Made by a program: the position numbers and the translations under genes. The notes under the pieces are model-generated. The model was not told the DNA's origin. It was given only the letters and a program-made list of their open reading frames with translations, and did not search any database. From the NCBI GenBank assembly GCA_025060695.1, contig JANXBH010000020.1:1-19405 (forward strand): a DNA stretch of 19,405 bases, in the 5' to 3' direction. This stretch comes from Caldifarciminota bacterium. GTDB taxonomy: Bacteria; Hydrothermota; Hydrothermia; LBFQ01; DSFT01. This document shows, piece after piece, positions 13,454 through 19,405 of this stretch. Position 1 is the stretch's first letter. Each line of letters starts with the position of its first letter.

Positions 13454-14636
13454 ACTTTTCAAGTCTTTCTGCAAGCGATAGTATTATATAAAATACTTCG
13501 TAGCTCTTTCTTATACCTAAATATCCTCTAAGACAGCTCCTTTCATCGAATTTAGCATTTTCATCATTAAAAATTCCACTTTTTGCGTATATTAAAATCG
13601 GAACAGGATGCCAAGAGTGAGACTTTAAAGCACTTGGTGTAGAATGATCTCCTGTAAGGATAAACACATCTGGGTCTTTTGATAATATTTTTGGAATAAA
13701 ACTATCTATTTTCTCTATTTCTCTTACTTTTCCGAAGAAATCTCCATCCTCTCCCTTTTTGTCTGTTTCTTTATAATGAATATAAATAAAATCGTAGTTT
13801 TCATATTGCTCTAAGTAGTATTTTATAAGATTTTCAAATTCCATACCAAGCTCAGGGGTATCCATTCCAAGCATTTTACATAGTCCCTTATACATAGGAT
13901 AGTTTGCAAGAGCAAGGGCTTTCATGTGATATCTTTTATAAAATTTTGGAATATCCGGCATTTTTGAAATTCCTCTAAGTAATATATAATTTGCTTTTTC
14001 TTGACTACTTAATATTTCACTTGAAGTTTTTATTATTTTATTTAAAATATAAGCAGTTTTTTTAGAAAGTTCATCTTTTGGTATTAACTCTAATGGCTCT
14101 AAATTTTCTACTTTTGGGTCAGTATCATTTAAGTTATCACCTAATCCTTCTCCCCTTAAAACAATTACAAATCTATGTTCTATACCTTTTCCCCAAAATA
14201 TCTCAACATCGTCAATTTTTTTAATATTTTCAGATAATAAATCTACAAGCTTATAACTTTCTTCTGTTGAAATTCTTCCTGCTCTCCTGTCTATAATCTT
14301 ATTATCTTTTATTGTTGCAAAGTTTCCTCTAATTGCAATATCTTCATCCTTTAGCTCCATTCCTATACCAAGTGCTTCAAGTATACCCCTTTTAATTTCA
14401 TATTCTATTGGATTATATCCAAATAAGCTAAGATGTGCAGGACCACTTCCAGGAGTAATACCCGCAAATACAGGCTCAATTAAACCAAGCATACTTTTCT
14501 TTGCTAAATTATCTATATTTTCCTTCTTTGCATACTCTAACTCTGTTTTTCCTTCAATGTACGGAACTCCTCCAAGTCCATCTACAACCAACATTACAAT
14601 CTTTTTATTATTTTTTACTATAAGTTTTTCTATCAT
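13443..14636 (-). CDS. apgM: 2,3-bisphosphoglycerate-independent phosphoglycerate mutase, archaeal type
   Basis: 397 residues. It interconverts 3- and 2-phosphoglycerate in glycolysis and gluconeogenesis and belongs to the alkaline-phosphatase superfamily. Motifs are VMLVVDGLGG (metal-binding Asp19), TPGSGPAHLSLFGYNP with the nucleophile Ser64 and His68, KRGILEALGIGM, RGNFAT, DRRAGRIS, YIHYKETDKKGEDGD and TGDHSTPSALKSHSWHPVP with C-terminal metal ligands. The sequence is the ApgM type common in archaea and some thermophilic bacteria, distinct from the 510-residue GpmI. It starts in an ATGA overlap (14633-14636) with the ahcY stop, so it is translationally coupled, with no separate promoter visible. 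Confidence 0.95.
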   Translation of the reverse strand: MIEKLIVKNNKKIVMLVVDGLGGVPYIEGKTELEYAKKENIDNLAKKSMLGLIEPVFAGITPGSGPAHLSLFGYNPIEYEIKRGILEALGIGMELKDEDIAIRGNFATIKDNKIIDRRAGRISTEESYKLVDLLSENIKKIDDVEIFWGKGIEHRFVIVLRGEGLGDNLNDTDPKVENLEPLELIPKDELSKKTAYILNKIIKTSSEILSSQEKANYILLRGISKMPDIPKFYKRYHMKALALANYPMYKGLCKMLGMDTPELGMEFENLIKYYLEQYENYDFIYIHYKETDKKGEDGDFFGKVREIEKIDSFIPKILSKDPDVFILTGDHSTPSALKSHSWHPVPILIYAKSGIFNDENAKFDERSCLRGYLGIRKSYEVFYIILSLAERLEKYGA

Positions 14637-15871
14637 GTCCCTTCTCTCCAGCTTTTTAAGTATTCTTCCTGCTCTTTTGTTAGCTTATCAATTTGAATAC
14701 CTAATGACTTTAATTTCAACTCTGCAATTTTCATATCTACTTCATATGGTAAAGTATACACCTTATTTTCAAGCTTATTATTTAAAATATAGATAACCGA
14801 ATAGTATTGATTTGAAAAGCTCATGTCCATTACTTCAGCAGGATGACCTTCTGCACTTACAAGATTAACTAACCTTCCATCCGCAAGCAAGAAAATTCTT
14901 TTGTTATTCTTTAAATTGAACTGAATAACATTTTCTCTTATTTGTTCGTAGCTCTCAGATAATTCATATAGTGCTTTTTTGTTTATTTCTACATCAAAAT
15001 GACCACTATTTGCAAGAATTACTCCATCTTTTGCACTTAATAAATCTTCTTTATCTACTACATTCTTATTTCCCGTTGCAGTAATAACTATATCCGCTAT
15101 TTTTATAGCTTGATTAACAGGCATTACTTCATATCCATCGTAAAATGCTTCAAGTGCTCTAATTGGATCAATTTCCGTTATAATTACTCTTGCTCCCATA
15201 CCCTTCGCACGCATTGCAATACCCTTACCACAATATCCATAACCACAAATTACAACAACCTTTCCAGGAATAAGTATATTAGTTGCTCTTAGAATACCGT
15301 CTATAGTAGATTGACCCGTCCCATATCTATTATCAAATAAATATTTAGTTCTTGAGTCATTTACAGCAATAATTGGATATCTTAAAATATTTTCCTTTTG
15401 CATTGATTTTAGTCTAATTACACCCGTTGTAGTTTCTTCTGTCCCTCCAACTATACCATTTGTCATATTATTAATATGTGCATAACTTGTCAAATCTGCA
15501 CCATCGTCCAATGTAATATGTGGCTTAAATTCTAAACACTTATAAATATGTTCGTAATATGTAGTATTATCTTCTCCCCTAATTGCAAAAACTTCTACAT
15601 TGTAATATTTTACAAGTGCAGAAGCAATATCGTCTTGAGTAGAAAGTGGATTACTTGCACATAGTCTAACACTTGCCCCAGATTCCTTTAGTGCTATTAT
15701 TAAATTTGCAGTTTCAGCTGTAACGTGAAGACATGCGGAAATTCTTATACCATTTAGTTTATCTTTATATTCTTGCGATAACATTTTCAATACTTTCATA
15801 AAATTTCCAGACCACTCTATTCTCTTTATTCCAATATCAGCTAAGTTTATATCCTTTATGTGATACTCCAT
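14633..15871 (-). CDS. ahcY: Adenosylhomocysteinase (S-adenosyl/S-inosylhomocysteine hydrolase)
   Basis: 412 residues. It hydrolyses S-adenosylhomocysteine to homocysteine and adenosine, relieving product inhibition of methyltransferases. Substrate-domain residues are visible: SACLHVTAETA (His49), DDGADLT (Asp123), GGTEETTTGV (Glu145) and TKYLFDN (Lys176, Asp180, Asn181). The NAD-binding loop is CGYGYCGKG (209-217). The C-terminus ends in IDKLTKEQEEYLKSWREGT, close to the family standard. NRYGTGQSTIDG and the compact length mark the thermophile/archaeal subgroup. A methanogen member prefers S-inosylhomocysteine, so the exact substrate is open. It is the first gene of the seven-gene leftward run and is divergent from sucC. 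Confidence 0.96.
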   Translation of the reverse strand: MEYHIKDINLADIGIKRIEWSGNFMKVLKMLSQEYKDKLNGIRISACLHVTAETANLIIALKESGASVRLCASNPLSTQDDIASALVKYYNVEVFAIRGEDNTTYYEHIYKCLEFKPHITLDDGADLTSYAHINNMTNGIVGGTEETTTGVIRLKSMQKENILRYPIIAVNDSRTKYLFDNRYGTGQSTIDGILRATNILIPGKVVVICGYGYCGKGIAMRAKGMGARVIITEIDPIRALEAFYDGYEVMPVNQAIKIADIVITATGNKNVVDKEDLLSAKDGVILANSGHFDVEINKKALYELSESYEQIRENVIQFNLKNNKRIFLLADGRLVNLVSAEGHPAEVMDMSFSNQYYSVIYILNNKLENKVYTLPYEVDMKIAELKLKSLGIQIDKLTKEQEEYLKSWREGT

Positions 15872-15878
15872 AGATTGA

Positions 15879-15889
15879 AAATTTTAAGG
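15879..15889 (-). promoter_or_regulatory. Start-proximal promoter-like element of the ahcY run
   Basis: The reverse strand reads an exact CCTTAAAATTT ending 7 bases before the ahcY ATG. This is the only obvious initiation signal for a run of seven genes. No space exists for a SAH riboswitch or T-box leader between this and the start codon. Confidence 0.6.
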
Positions 15890-15902
15890 TTTTATAATTA
15901 TC

Positions 15903-15913
15903 CCTTAAAATTT
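15903..15913 (+). promoter_or_regulatory. Start-proximal promoter-like element of sucC
   Basis: An exact CCTTAAAATTT ends 5 bases before the sucC ATG; the -10-like core TAAAAT (15906-15911) is 7 bases from the A of the ATG, which would put transcription start on the start codon. No -35 consensus is evident. Confidence 0.6.
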
Positions 15914-15918
15914 CTGTT

Positions 15919-17058
15919 ATGAAACTTTTAGAATATCAAGCAAAGGAAGTTTTTAAAAAATACAACATGCCCGTTCCAGAGGGATATGTATGTAAAAACA
16001 TAGAAGAGGTAAATGAAAGTTTAAAAAATCTAAGTTTTCCTGTTGTAATAAAAGCACAAGTTCCTGTTGGTGGAAGAGGCAAAGCTGGAGGAGTAAAACT
16101 TGCAAATAATGATAGGGAAGCTATTGAAAAAGCAGGTAATATTTTAAATATGAGTATAAAATCAATACCAGTAAAGAAAGTTTTAATAGCAAAGGCGGTG
16201 GATATAAAGAAAGAGTTTTACATTTCTATTGCACTTGATAGAAGAATAAACAAAAGTGTAATAATTGCATCAAAAGAAGGTGGTGTAGACATTGAGGAAA
16301 TTGCAAGAACTAATCCTTCCGCAATAATAAAACATGAAATTGATCCATTTTTAGGTTTAAGGGAATATGAAGCAAGAGACATCGCTTATAGTCTTATTGA
16401 AGACAAGATTATTGCAAGTGAAATTTCAAAAATTATAAAAAGTTTATATGAGGTTTACATAGAATTAGAAGCACAACTTGCAGAAATAAATCCACTTGTA
16501 ATTGACAATCATAACAAAGTTTGGGTAGTGGATGCAAAAATTCTAACTGATGATAATGCATTATTTAGAAAGAAATTTCTTGAAGAATATAGAGATATGG
16601 ACTATGAAAATCCATATGAAATTGAAGCAAAAGCATATGGACTTTCTTTTATAAAATTGGATGGTAATATTGGTAATATGGTAAATGGAGCAGGTCTTGC
16701 AATGGCTACTATGGATATTATAAAATACTATGGAGGAGAACCTGCAAACTTTTTAGATGTAGGAGGCTCTTCAAATCCACAGAAAACAAAAAAAGCCTTA
16801 GAAATTATTCTTTCCGATAAGAATGTAAAAAGTATATTTATTAACATATTTGGAGGTATAACAAGGACTGATGATATTGCAAATGGTATTATATGGGCAT
16901 ATAAGGAAATAGAAATAAATGTTCCTGTTGTAGTAAGGTTAACTGGTACAAATGAAGAAATTGCAAAGGATATGCTAAGAAATAGTGGATTAAATTTAAT
17001 TATTGTAGATAGCATGTCAGAAGGTGCAAAAAAGGCGGTAGAGTTAGCAAGCAAATAG
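15919..17058 (+). CDS. sucC: Succinyl-CoA synthetase (succinate-CoA ligase) beta subunit
   Basis: 379 residues, normal length. With SucD it interconverts succinyl-CoA and succinate with ATP or GTP formation in the TCA cycle. The N-terminal ATP-grasp domain begins MKLLEYQAKEVFKKYNMPVP and has VIKAQVPVGGRGKAGGVKLA (nucleotide binding, Gly-rich 51-59) and AEINPLVI. The C-terminal flavodoxin-like ligase domain has LDVGGSSNPQKTKKAL, INIFGGITRTDDIANGI and VRLTGTNEEIAKDML. No sucD follows; the next gene is an outer-membrane barrel 2 bases on. Other acyl-CoA ligases (malate-CoA ligase MtkA) share this architecture, but succinyl-CoA is the more likely substrate. Confidence 0.94.
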   Translation: MKLLEYQAKEVFKKYNMPVPEGYVCKNIEEVNESLKNLSFPVVIKAQVPVGGRGKAGGVKLANNDREAIEKAGNILNMSIKSIPVKKVLIAKAVDIKKEFYISIALDRRINKSVIIASKEGGVDIEEIARTNPSAIIKHEIDPFLGLREYEARDIAYSLIEDKIIASEISKIIKSLYEVYIELEAQLAEINPLVIDNHNKVWVVDAKILTDDNALFRKKFLEEYRDMDYENPYEIEAKAYGLSFIKLDGNIGNMVNGAGLAMATMDIIKYYGGEPANFLDVGGSSNPQKTKKALEIILSDKNVKSIFINIFGGITRTDDIANGIIWAYKEIEINVPVVVRLTGTNEEIAKDMLRNSGLNLIIVDSMSEGAKKAVELASK

Positions 17059-17060
17059 TC

Positions 17061-18368
17061 TTGTTAATACACTTAATTTGCTATACTGTTGGAAAGATAG
17101 AAGTTATTACTCAGAATATATTTGAAAATGAAAAGGGGATATACAGGCTTGCAAACAAACTTCACATAAAAACTAAACCATTTGTAATATACAATACAAT
17201 TCCAATAAGGGAAGGCTCAAAAATAAGCGATACTTCTATAATTTCGGAAATAAAATCAAAACTATATTCAATGAGAATATTCTACTCTGTAGATATAAAA
17301 AGTGAAATTAGAGGAGATACTATTGACTTGAAAATTATTACTAAAGACTTATGGACACTTGGAATATATACAAATTTGGAGGGTTCAGAAAGAGATAGAA
17401 GAATCGATATAGGTTTTTCAGATTTAAACCTACTTGGTCTTGGGACATATTTTCTATCTTCAGGATTTATAAGTCCAGATGGCTCCGGATTTTATGGAGA
17501 GTTTAATACAAGCTCCATTATAAGACAAATATCATTTGGTATAAACACAAAGCTTACAAACTACGAAAAGGACTTTTTCTTCTATTCTTCAAGAGCTTCA
17601 TGGAGTAATATAAAAAGCTTTTCTTACTTCTTTTGGATAAGTAAAGATAGTTATAAAGAGAAGTCATCCGACATTGTAGGACTTAATGTCGGATATAACA
17701 TTAAAGAGCCAAGAAATGAGCCATTTATTGGATTTAGGATATATAACTATAAGAAAGGGACAGGAATTATCGGATATAAGTTTTCCAACGTAAAATATGC
17801 TTTCTTAAAGAATATAAATAGCTTTTCAAGGGATGAAATGTTTAAGTATGGTTTTGATAACTATGTTGCTTTTGGATATGGATTTTTTAATTTAAATACA
17901 AGCTATGGCTTTGTTTTTAAAAATCTGACTTCCGTTTTAAATTCAGAATTTGAAAACAATCCAAATTATAGTTATATTACTTTGTCAAATGCAATATACT
18001 ATAAGATAACTGATTTTATAACAATTGCAGGCTATCTATACCTTGGCAATATGAATATAAAAGATACGACTTCAGCTGTTGGTTTTAGAGTAGGTGGATT
18101 AATTGGTATTAGAGGAGTAAACTACTTTGAAGGCTTTTCTAATGAGATATATAGATTCTCATTAGAAATTAGAACTTATTCAAAAGAGATTTTTAGTCTT
18201 ATTGCACTTGGACCAATAGCTTTTTACGATTTTGCTTACTACGGAAAGAACATTTCAGTATATGGTATTGGTATGAGATTTCAAATTACAAGAGTCTCTG
18301 TACCTGTTATAAGAATTGACTATGCAAATAATGGAATAATTTCGTTTTCTTCAGGGCAAGCTTTTTAA
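17061..18368 (+). CDS. Small Omp85/BamA-superfamily outer-membrane protein with one POTRA domain
   Basis: 435 residues from a TTG. Omp85 proteins insert or transport proteins or lipids at the outer membrane. A single POTRA-like unit spans about 12-100: NKLHIKTKPFVIYNTIPIRE, then SEIKSKLYSMRIFYSVDIKS and ITKDLWTLGIY. The rest alternates aromatic and polar residues like a 16-stranded barrel and contains GLIGIRGVNYFEGFSNEIYR (Arg351), which looks like the conserved (V/I)RG(Y/F) loop-6 motif. The C-terminal residue is Phe, as usual for barrel insertion. The start is uncertain: only about ten hydrophobic residues precede the POTRA and no ATG is available upstream before a stop at 17010-17012, so the signal peptide looks short. 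BamA itself normally has several POTRAs, so this is probably an accessory family member. Confidence 0.8.
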   Translation: MLIHLICYTVGKIEVITQNIFENEKGIYRLANKLHIKTKPFVIYNTIPIREGSKISDTSIISEIKSKLYSMRIFYSVDIKSEIRGDTIDLKIITKDLWTLGIYTNLEGSERDRRIDIGFSDLNLLGLGTYFLSSGFISPDGSGFYGEFNTSSIIRQISFGINTKLTNYEKDFFFYSSRASWSNIKSFSYFFWISKDSYKEKSSDIVGLNVGYNIKEPRNEPFIGFRIYNYKKGTGIIGYKFSNVKYAFLKNINSFSRDEMFKYGFDNYVAFGYGFFNLNTSYGFVFKNLTSVLNSEFENNPNYSYITLSNAIYYKITDFITIAGYLYLGNMNIKDTTSAVGFRVGGLIGIRGVNYFEGFSNEIYRFSLEIRTYSKEIFSLIALGPIAFYDFAYYGKNISVYGIGMRFQITRVSVPVIRIDYANNGIISFSSGQAF

Positions 18369-18772
18369 TGCCTTATAATTTTCGCTTGTCAGTTTTACTC
18401 TTTTCAATTAGTATTGATACACTTCATCCATTTTACTATGTGGCAATAAAATATTTAGGGACAAAATATAAATATGGTGGAATGGATGAAAATGGAATGG
18501 ATTGCAGTGGATTTTTGTATAGAGTGCTTTCTGAATTTAATATAAAACCACCGAGAACTTCATTTGACTATTTAAACTTTGGAAAACCAGTTTCACTTGA
18601 CAGTGTAAAACCTGGTGATGTTCTAATTTTTAGTTTTAAGCAAGACTACGACCATGTAGGAATTTACATAGGAGACAATAAGATAATTCATGCATCAAGA
18701 AATCGAGGCGTGATAATTGAAGATTTAAAATATATTGGAAAGTATTTAAAATTAGCCAGAAGAATTTACTAA
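18368..18772 (+). CDS. NlpC/P60-family peptidoglycan hydrolase
   Basis: 134 residues, essentially one NlpC/P60 domain. These cysteine peptidases cut cell-wall stem peptides, usually between gamma-D-Glu and diaminopimelate. YGGMDENGMDCSGF contains the nucleophile Cys46, DHVGIYIGDNKIIHAS supplies His96 and the third polar residue His108, and KPGDVLIF is the standard connecting strand. The N-terminus (RLSVLLFSISIDTL) is weakly hydrophobic and may be a short signal or anchor. The ATG shares one base with the Omp85 TAA stop, so translation is coupled and both probably serve the envelope. Its 3' end overlaps pdxT on the other strand by 21 bases. Confidence 0.9.
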   Translation: MPYNFRLSVLLFSISIDTLHPFYYVAIKYLGTKYKYGGMDENGMDCSGFLYRVLSEFNIKPPRTSFDYLNFGKPVSLDSVKPGDVLIFSFKQDYDHVGIYIGDNKIIHASRNRGVIIEDLKYIGKYLKLARRIY

Positions 18773-19324
18773 TTTTAAAAAATATTCATGCAATTTTATA
18801 TCTCCTGTAATTTCAGGATGAAATGTTATGCCTATGAAATTTTCATCTTGAATACCTACCGGACGTCCATTTAATCTTGCAATTGCTTCTCCCTTATTTA
18901 CTTTTCTAATAATTGGTGCTCTAATAAAAGCTACTTTTGCCCTATGATTAAAATTGTACTCAACCTCAGCTATAAAACTCTCTCTCTGTCTTCCATATGC
19001 ATTTCTTTCAATTACTATATCTAAAAAACCATATCCAAACCCCTCTTCATCATTTAGTATCTGACTTGACATGATAATAATTCCAGCACAAGTTCCAAAA
19101 GTAGGCTTTTTATCATTTCTCCACTTAATTATTTCTTCTTCTAAGCTATAGTTTCTTATAATTTTTCTAAAAGTAGTAGATTCTCCACCAGGTATAATAA
19201 GCCCATGTATATCTTCAAAGTCTCTTTTTTCCTTTACAAATTTATAGTCAACACCAAGCTTTTTTAAAACCAACTTATGCTCTTCAAAATCTCCCTGAAT
19301 TGCTAAAATACCAATTTTTTTCAT
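18752..19324 (-). CDS. pdxT: Pyridoxal 5'-phosphate synthase glutaminase subunit
   Basis: 190 residues from the ATG at 19324. PdxT releases ammonia from glutamine and channels it to PdxS, which builds pyridoxal phosphate. Motifs are GILAIQGDFEEH, IIPGGESTT (47-52), FGTCAGI with nucleophile Cys79, ERNAYGRQRESF, FIRAPII and TFHPEIT with His169 and Glu171 completing the triad. An upstream in-frame TTG at 19330 would add two residues, but the ATG sits 5 bases after CCTTAAAATTT, matching the other starts. No pdxS is beside it on the left; the gene to its right is only a few codons long in this window and is not recognisable as pdxS. Confidence 0.95.
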   Translation of the reverse strand: MKKIGILAIQGDFEEHKLVLKKLGVDYKFVKEKRDFEDIHGLIIPGGESTTFRKIIRNYSLEEEIIKWRNDKKPTFGTCAGIIIMSSQILNDEEGFGYGFLDIVIERNAYGRQRESFIAEVEYNFNHRAKVAFIRAPIIRKVNKGEAIARLNGRPVGIQDENFIGITFHPEITGDIKLHEYFLKLVNSSG

Positions 19325-19329
19325 CTTCA

Positions 19330-19340
19330 AAATTTTAAGG
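19330..19340 (-). promoter_or_regulatory. Start-proximal promoter-like element of pdxT
   Basis: The reverse strand reads an exact CCTTAAAATTT ending 5 bases before the pdxT ATG. Its first bases are also the 3' arm of a GC-rich hairpin. Its position argues for the ATG at 19324 over the TTG at 19330. Confidence 0.6.
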
Positions 19341-19356
19341 GGCAGAACGCCCCTTA
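19336..19356 (-). terminator. GC-rich hairpin between the right-edge gene and pdxT, possible terminator
   Basis: TAAGGGGC (19336-19343) and GCCCCTTA (19349-19356) form a perfect 8-bp stem with a 5-base loop, by far the most GC-rich element in this AT-rich DNA. On the reverse strand it contains the TAA stop of the right-edge frame and runs into the AAAATTTT of the pdxT element; on the forward strand it is followed by GTTTTT. It could terminate transcription from either side, or act as an attenuator or protein site. It is the only clear intrinsic-terminator-like hairpin I saw. Confidence 0.5.
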
Positions 19357-19405
19357 GTTTTTGACAAATCTAATAATTTCTTTCCTGTTATCTAATATCA
19401 CTTCC
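19354..19405 (-). CDS. Possible C-terminal end of a gene entering from the right
   Basis: The reverse strand is open from the window edge to a TAA at 19354-19356, giving EVILDNRKEIIRFVKN. The other two reverse frames hit stops at once. The following hairpin suits a gene end. Sixteen codons are too few to identify a family. Confidence 0.35.
   Translation of the reverse strand, partial: EVILDNRKEIIRFVKN

Noticed and set aside
13454-13474. Seven extra N-terminal residues for glyS from a TTG start
   Set aside because: These codons lie inside the apgM end, and the conserved family start aligns with the ATG at 13453.
15872-15918. A SAH riboswitch upstream of ahcY
   Set aside because: Only 47 bp separate ahcY from the divergent sucC, too little for a folded aptamer, and the element lies 7 bases from the ATG.
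16728-17054. A 108-codon reverse-strand open frame opposite the sucC end
   Set aside because: It is fully inside the conserved ligase domain of sucC and has no family features.

Overview
The window is a compact, strongly AT-rich stretch of bacterial chromosome with almost no non-coding DNA. An Omp85-type outer-membrane protein, a lipobox lipoprotein and a periplasm-type NlpC/P60 hydrolase point to a diderm bacterium. The archaeal-type phosphoglycerate mutase (ApgM), the GTGQS-type adenosylhomocysteinase and the Lys/Ile/Glu-rich proteins lean towards a thermophile. I cannot fix the phylum; a deep-branching thermophilic or candidate phylum is a guess. No tRNA, rRNA, CRISPR array, insertion sequence or prophage was recognised.

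Layout. 1-364 (-): 5' part of an M20 metallopeptidase. 417-2085 (+): nuoH, a CvpA-family protein and a 53-residue XapX protein. 2075-4174 (-): a histone-deacetylase-fold protein followed by purA. 4201-8015 (+): rpiB, a lipoprotein, a Wzz-type tyrosine kinase and the wreck of a patatin-like gene. 7998-15871 (-): a seven-gene run, ahcY-apgM-glyS-lysS-orf203-meaB-smpB, mostly joined by overlapping start and stop codons. 15919-18772 (+): sucC, an Omp85-like barrel and an NlpC/P60 hydrolase. 18752-19324 (-): pdxT, preceded by a GC-rich hairpin and the last codons of another gene.

The genes are mostly housekeeping: purine synthesis, methyl-cycle recycling, glycolysis, tRNA charging, ribosome rescue, vitamin B6, energy metabolism and envelope. 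Several encode one subunit of a complex whose partner gene is not beside it (glyS without glyQ, sucC without sucD, nuoH without other nuo genes). Whether pdxS adjoins pdxT cannot be seen here.

The most interesting signal is not a gene. Every gene that starts a run, plus purA, lysS and meaB inside runs, has the 11-mer CYTTAAAATTT (eight exact copies, two with one mismatch) 4-11 bases before its start codon and no Shine-Dalgarno sequence there. The other starts overlap or closely follow the preceding gene, and some have AGGAGG-like sites. The simplest reading is a promoter -10 element placed so close that transcripts begin at or near the start codon, i.e. largely leaderless transcription. Two divergent gene pairs have both elements packed into 26-47 bp between their start codons. 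I see no strictly new enzymatic system; the candidate unknowns are this initiation signal, orf203, the lipoprotein and the hairpin that runs into the pdxT element.
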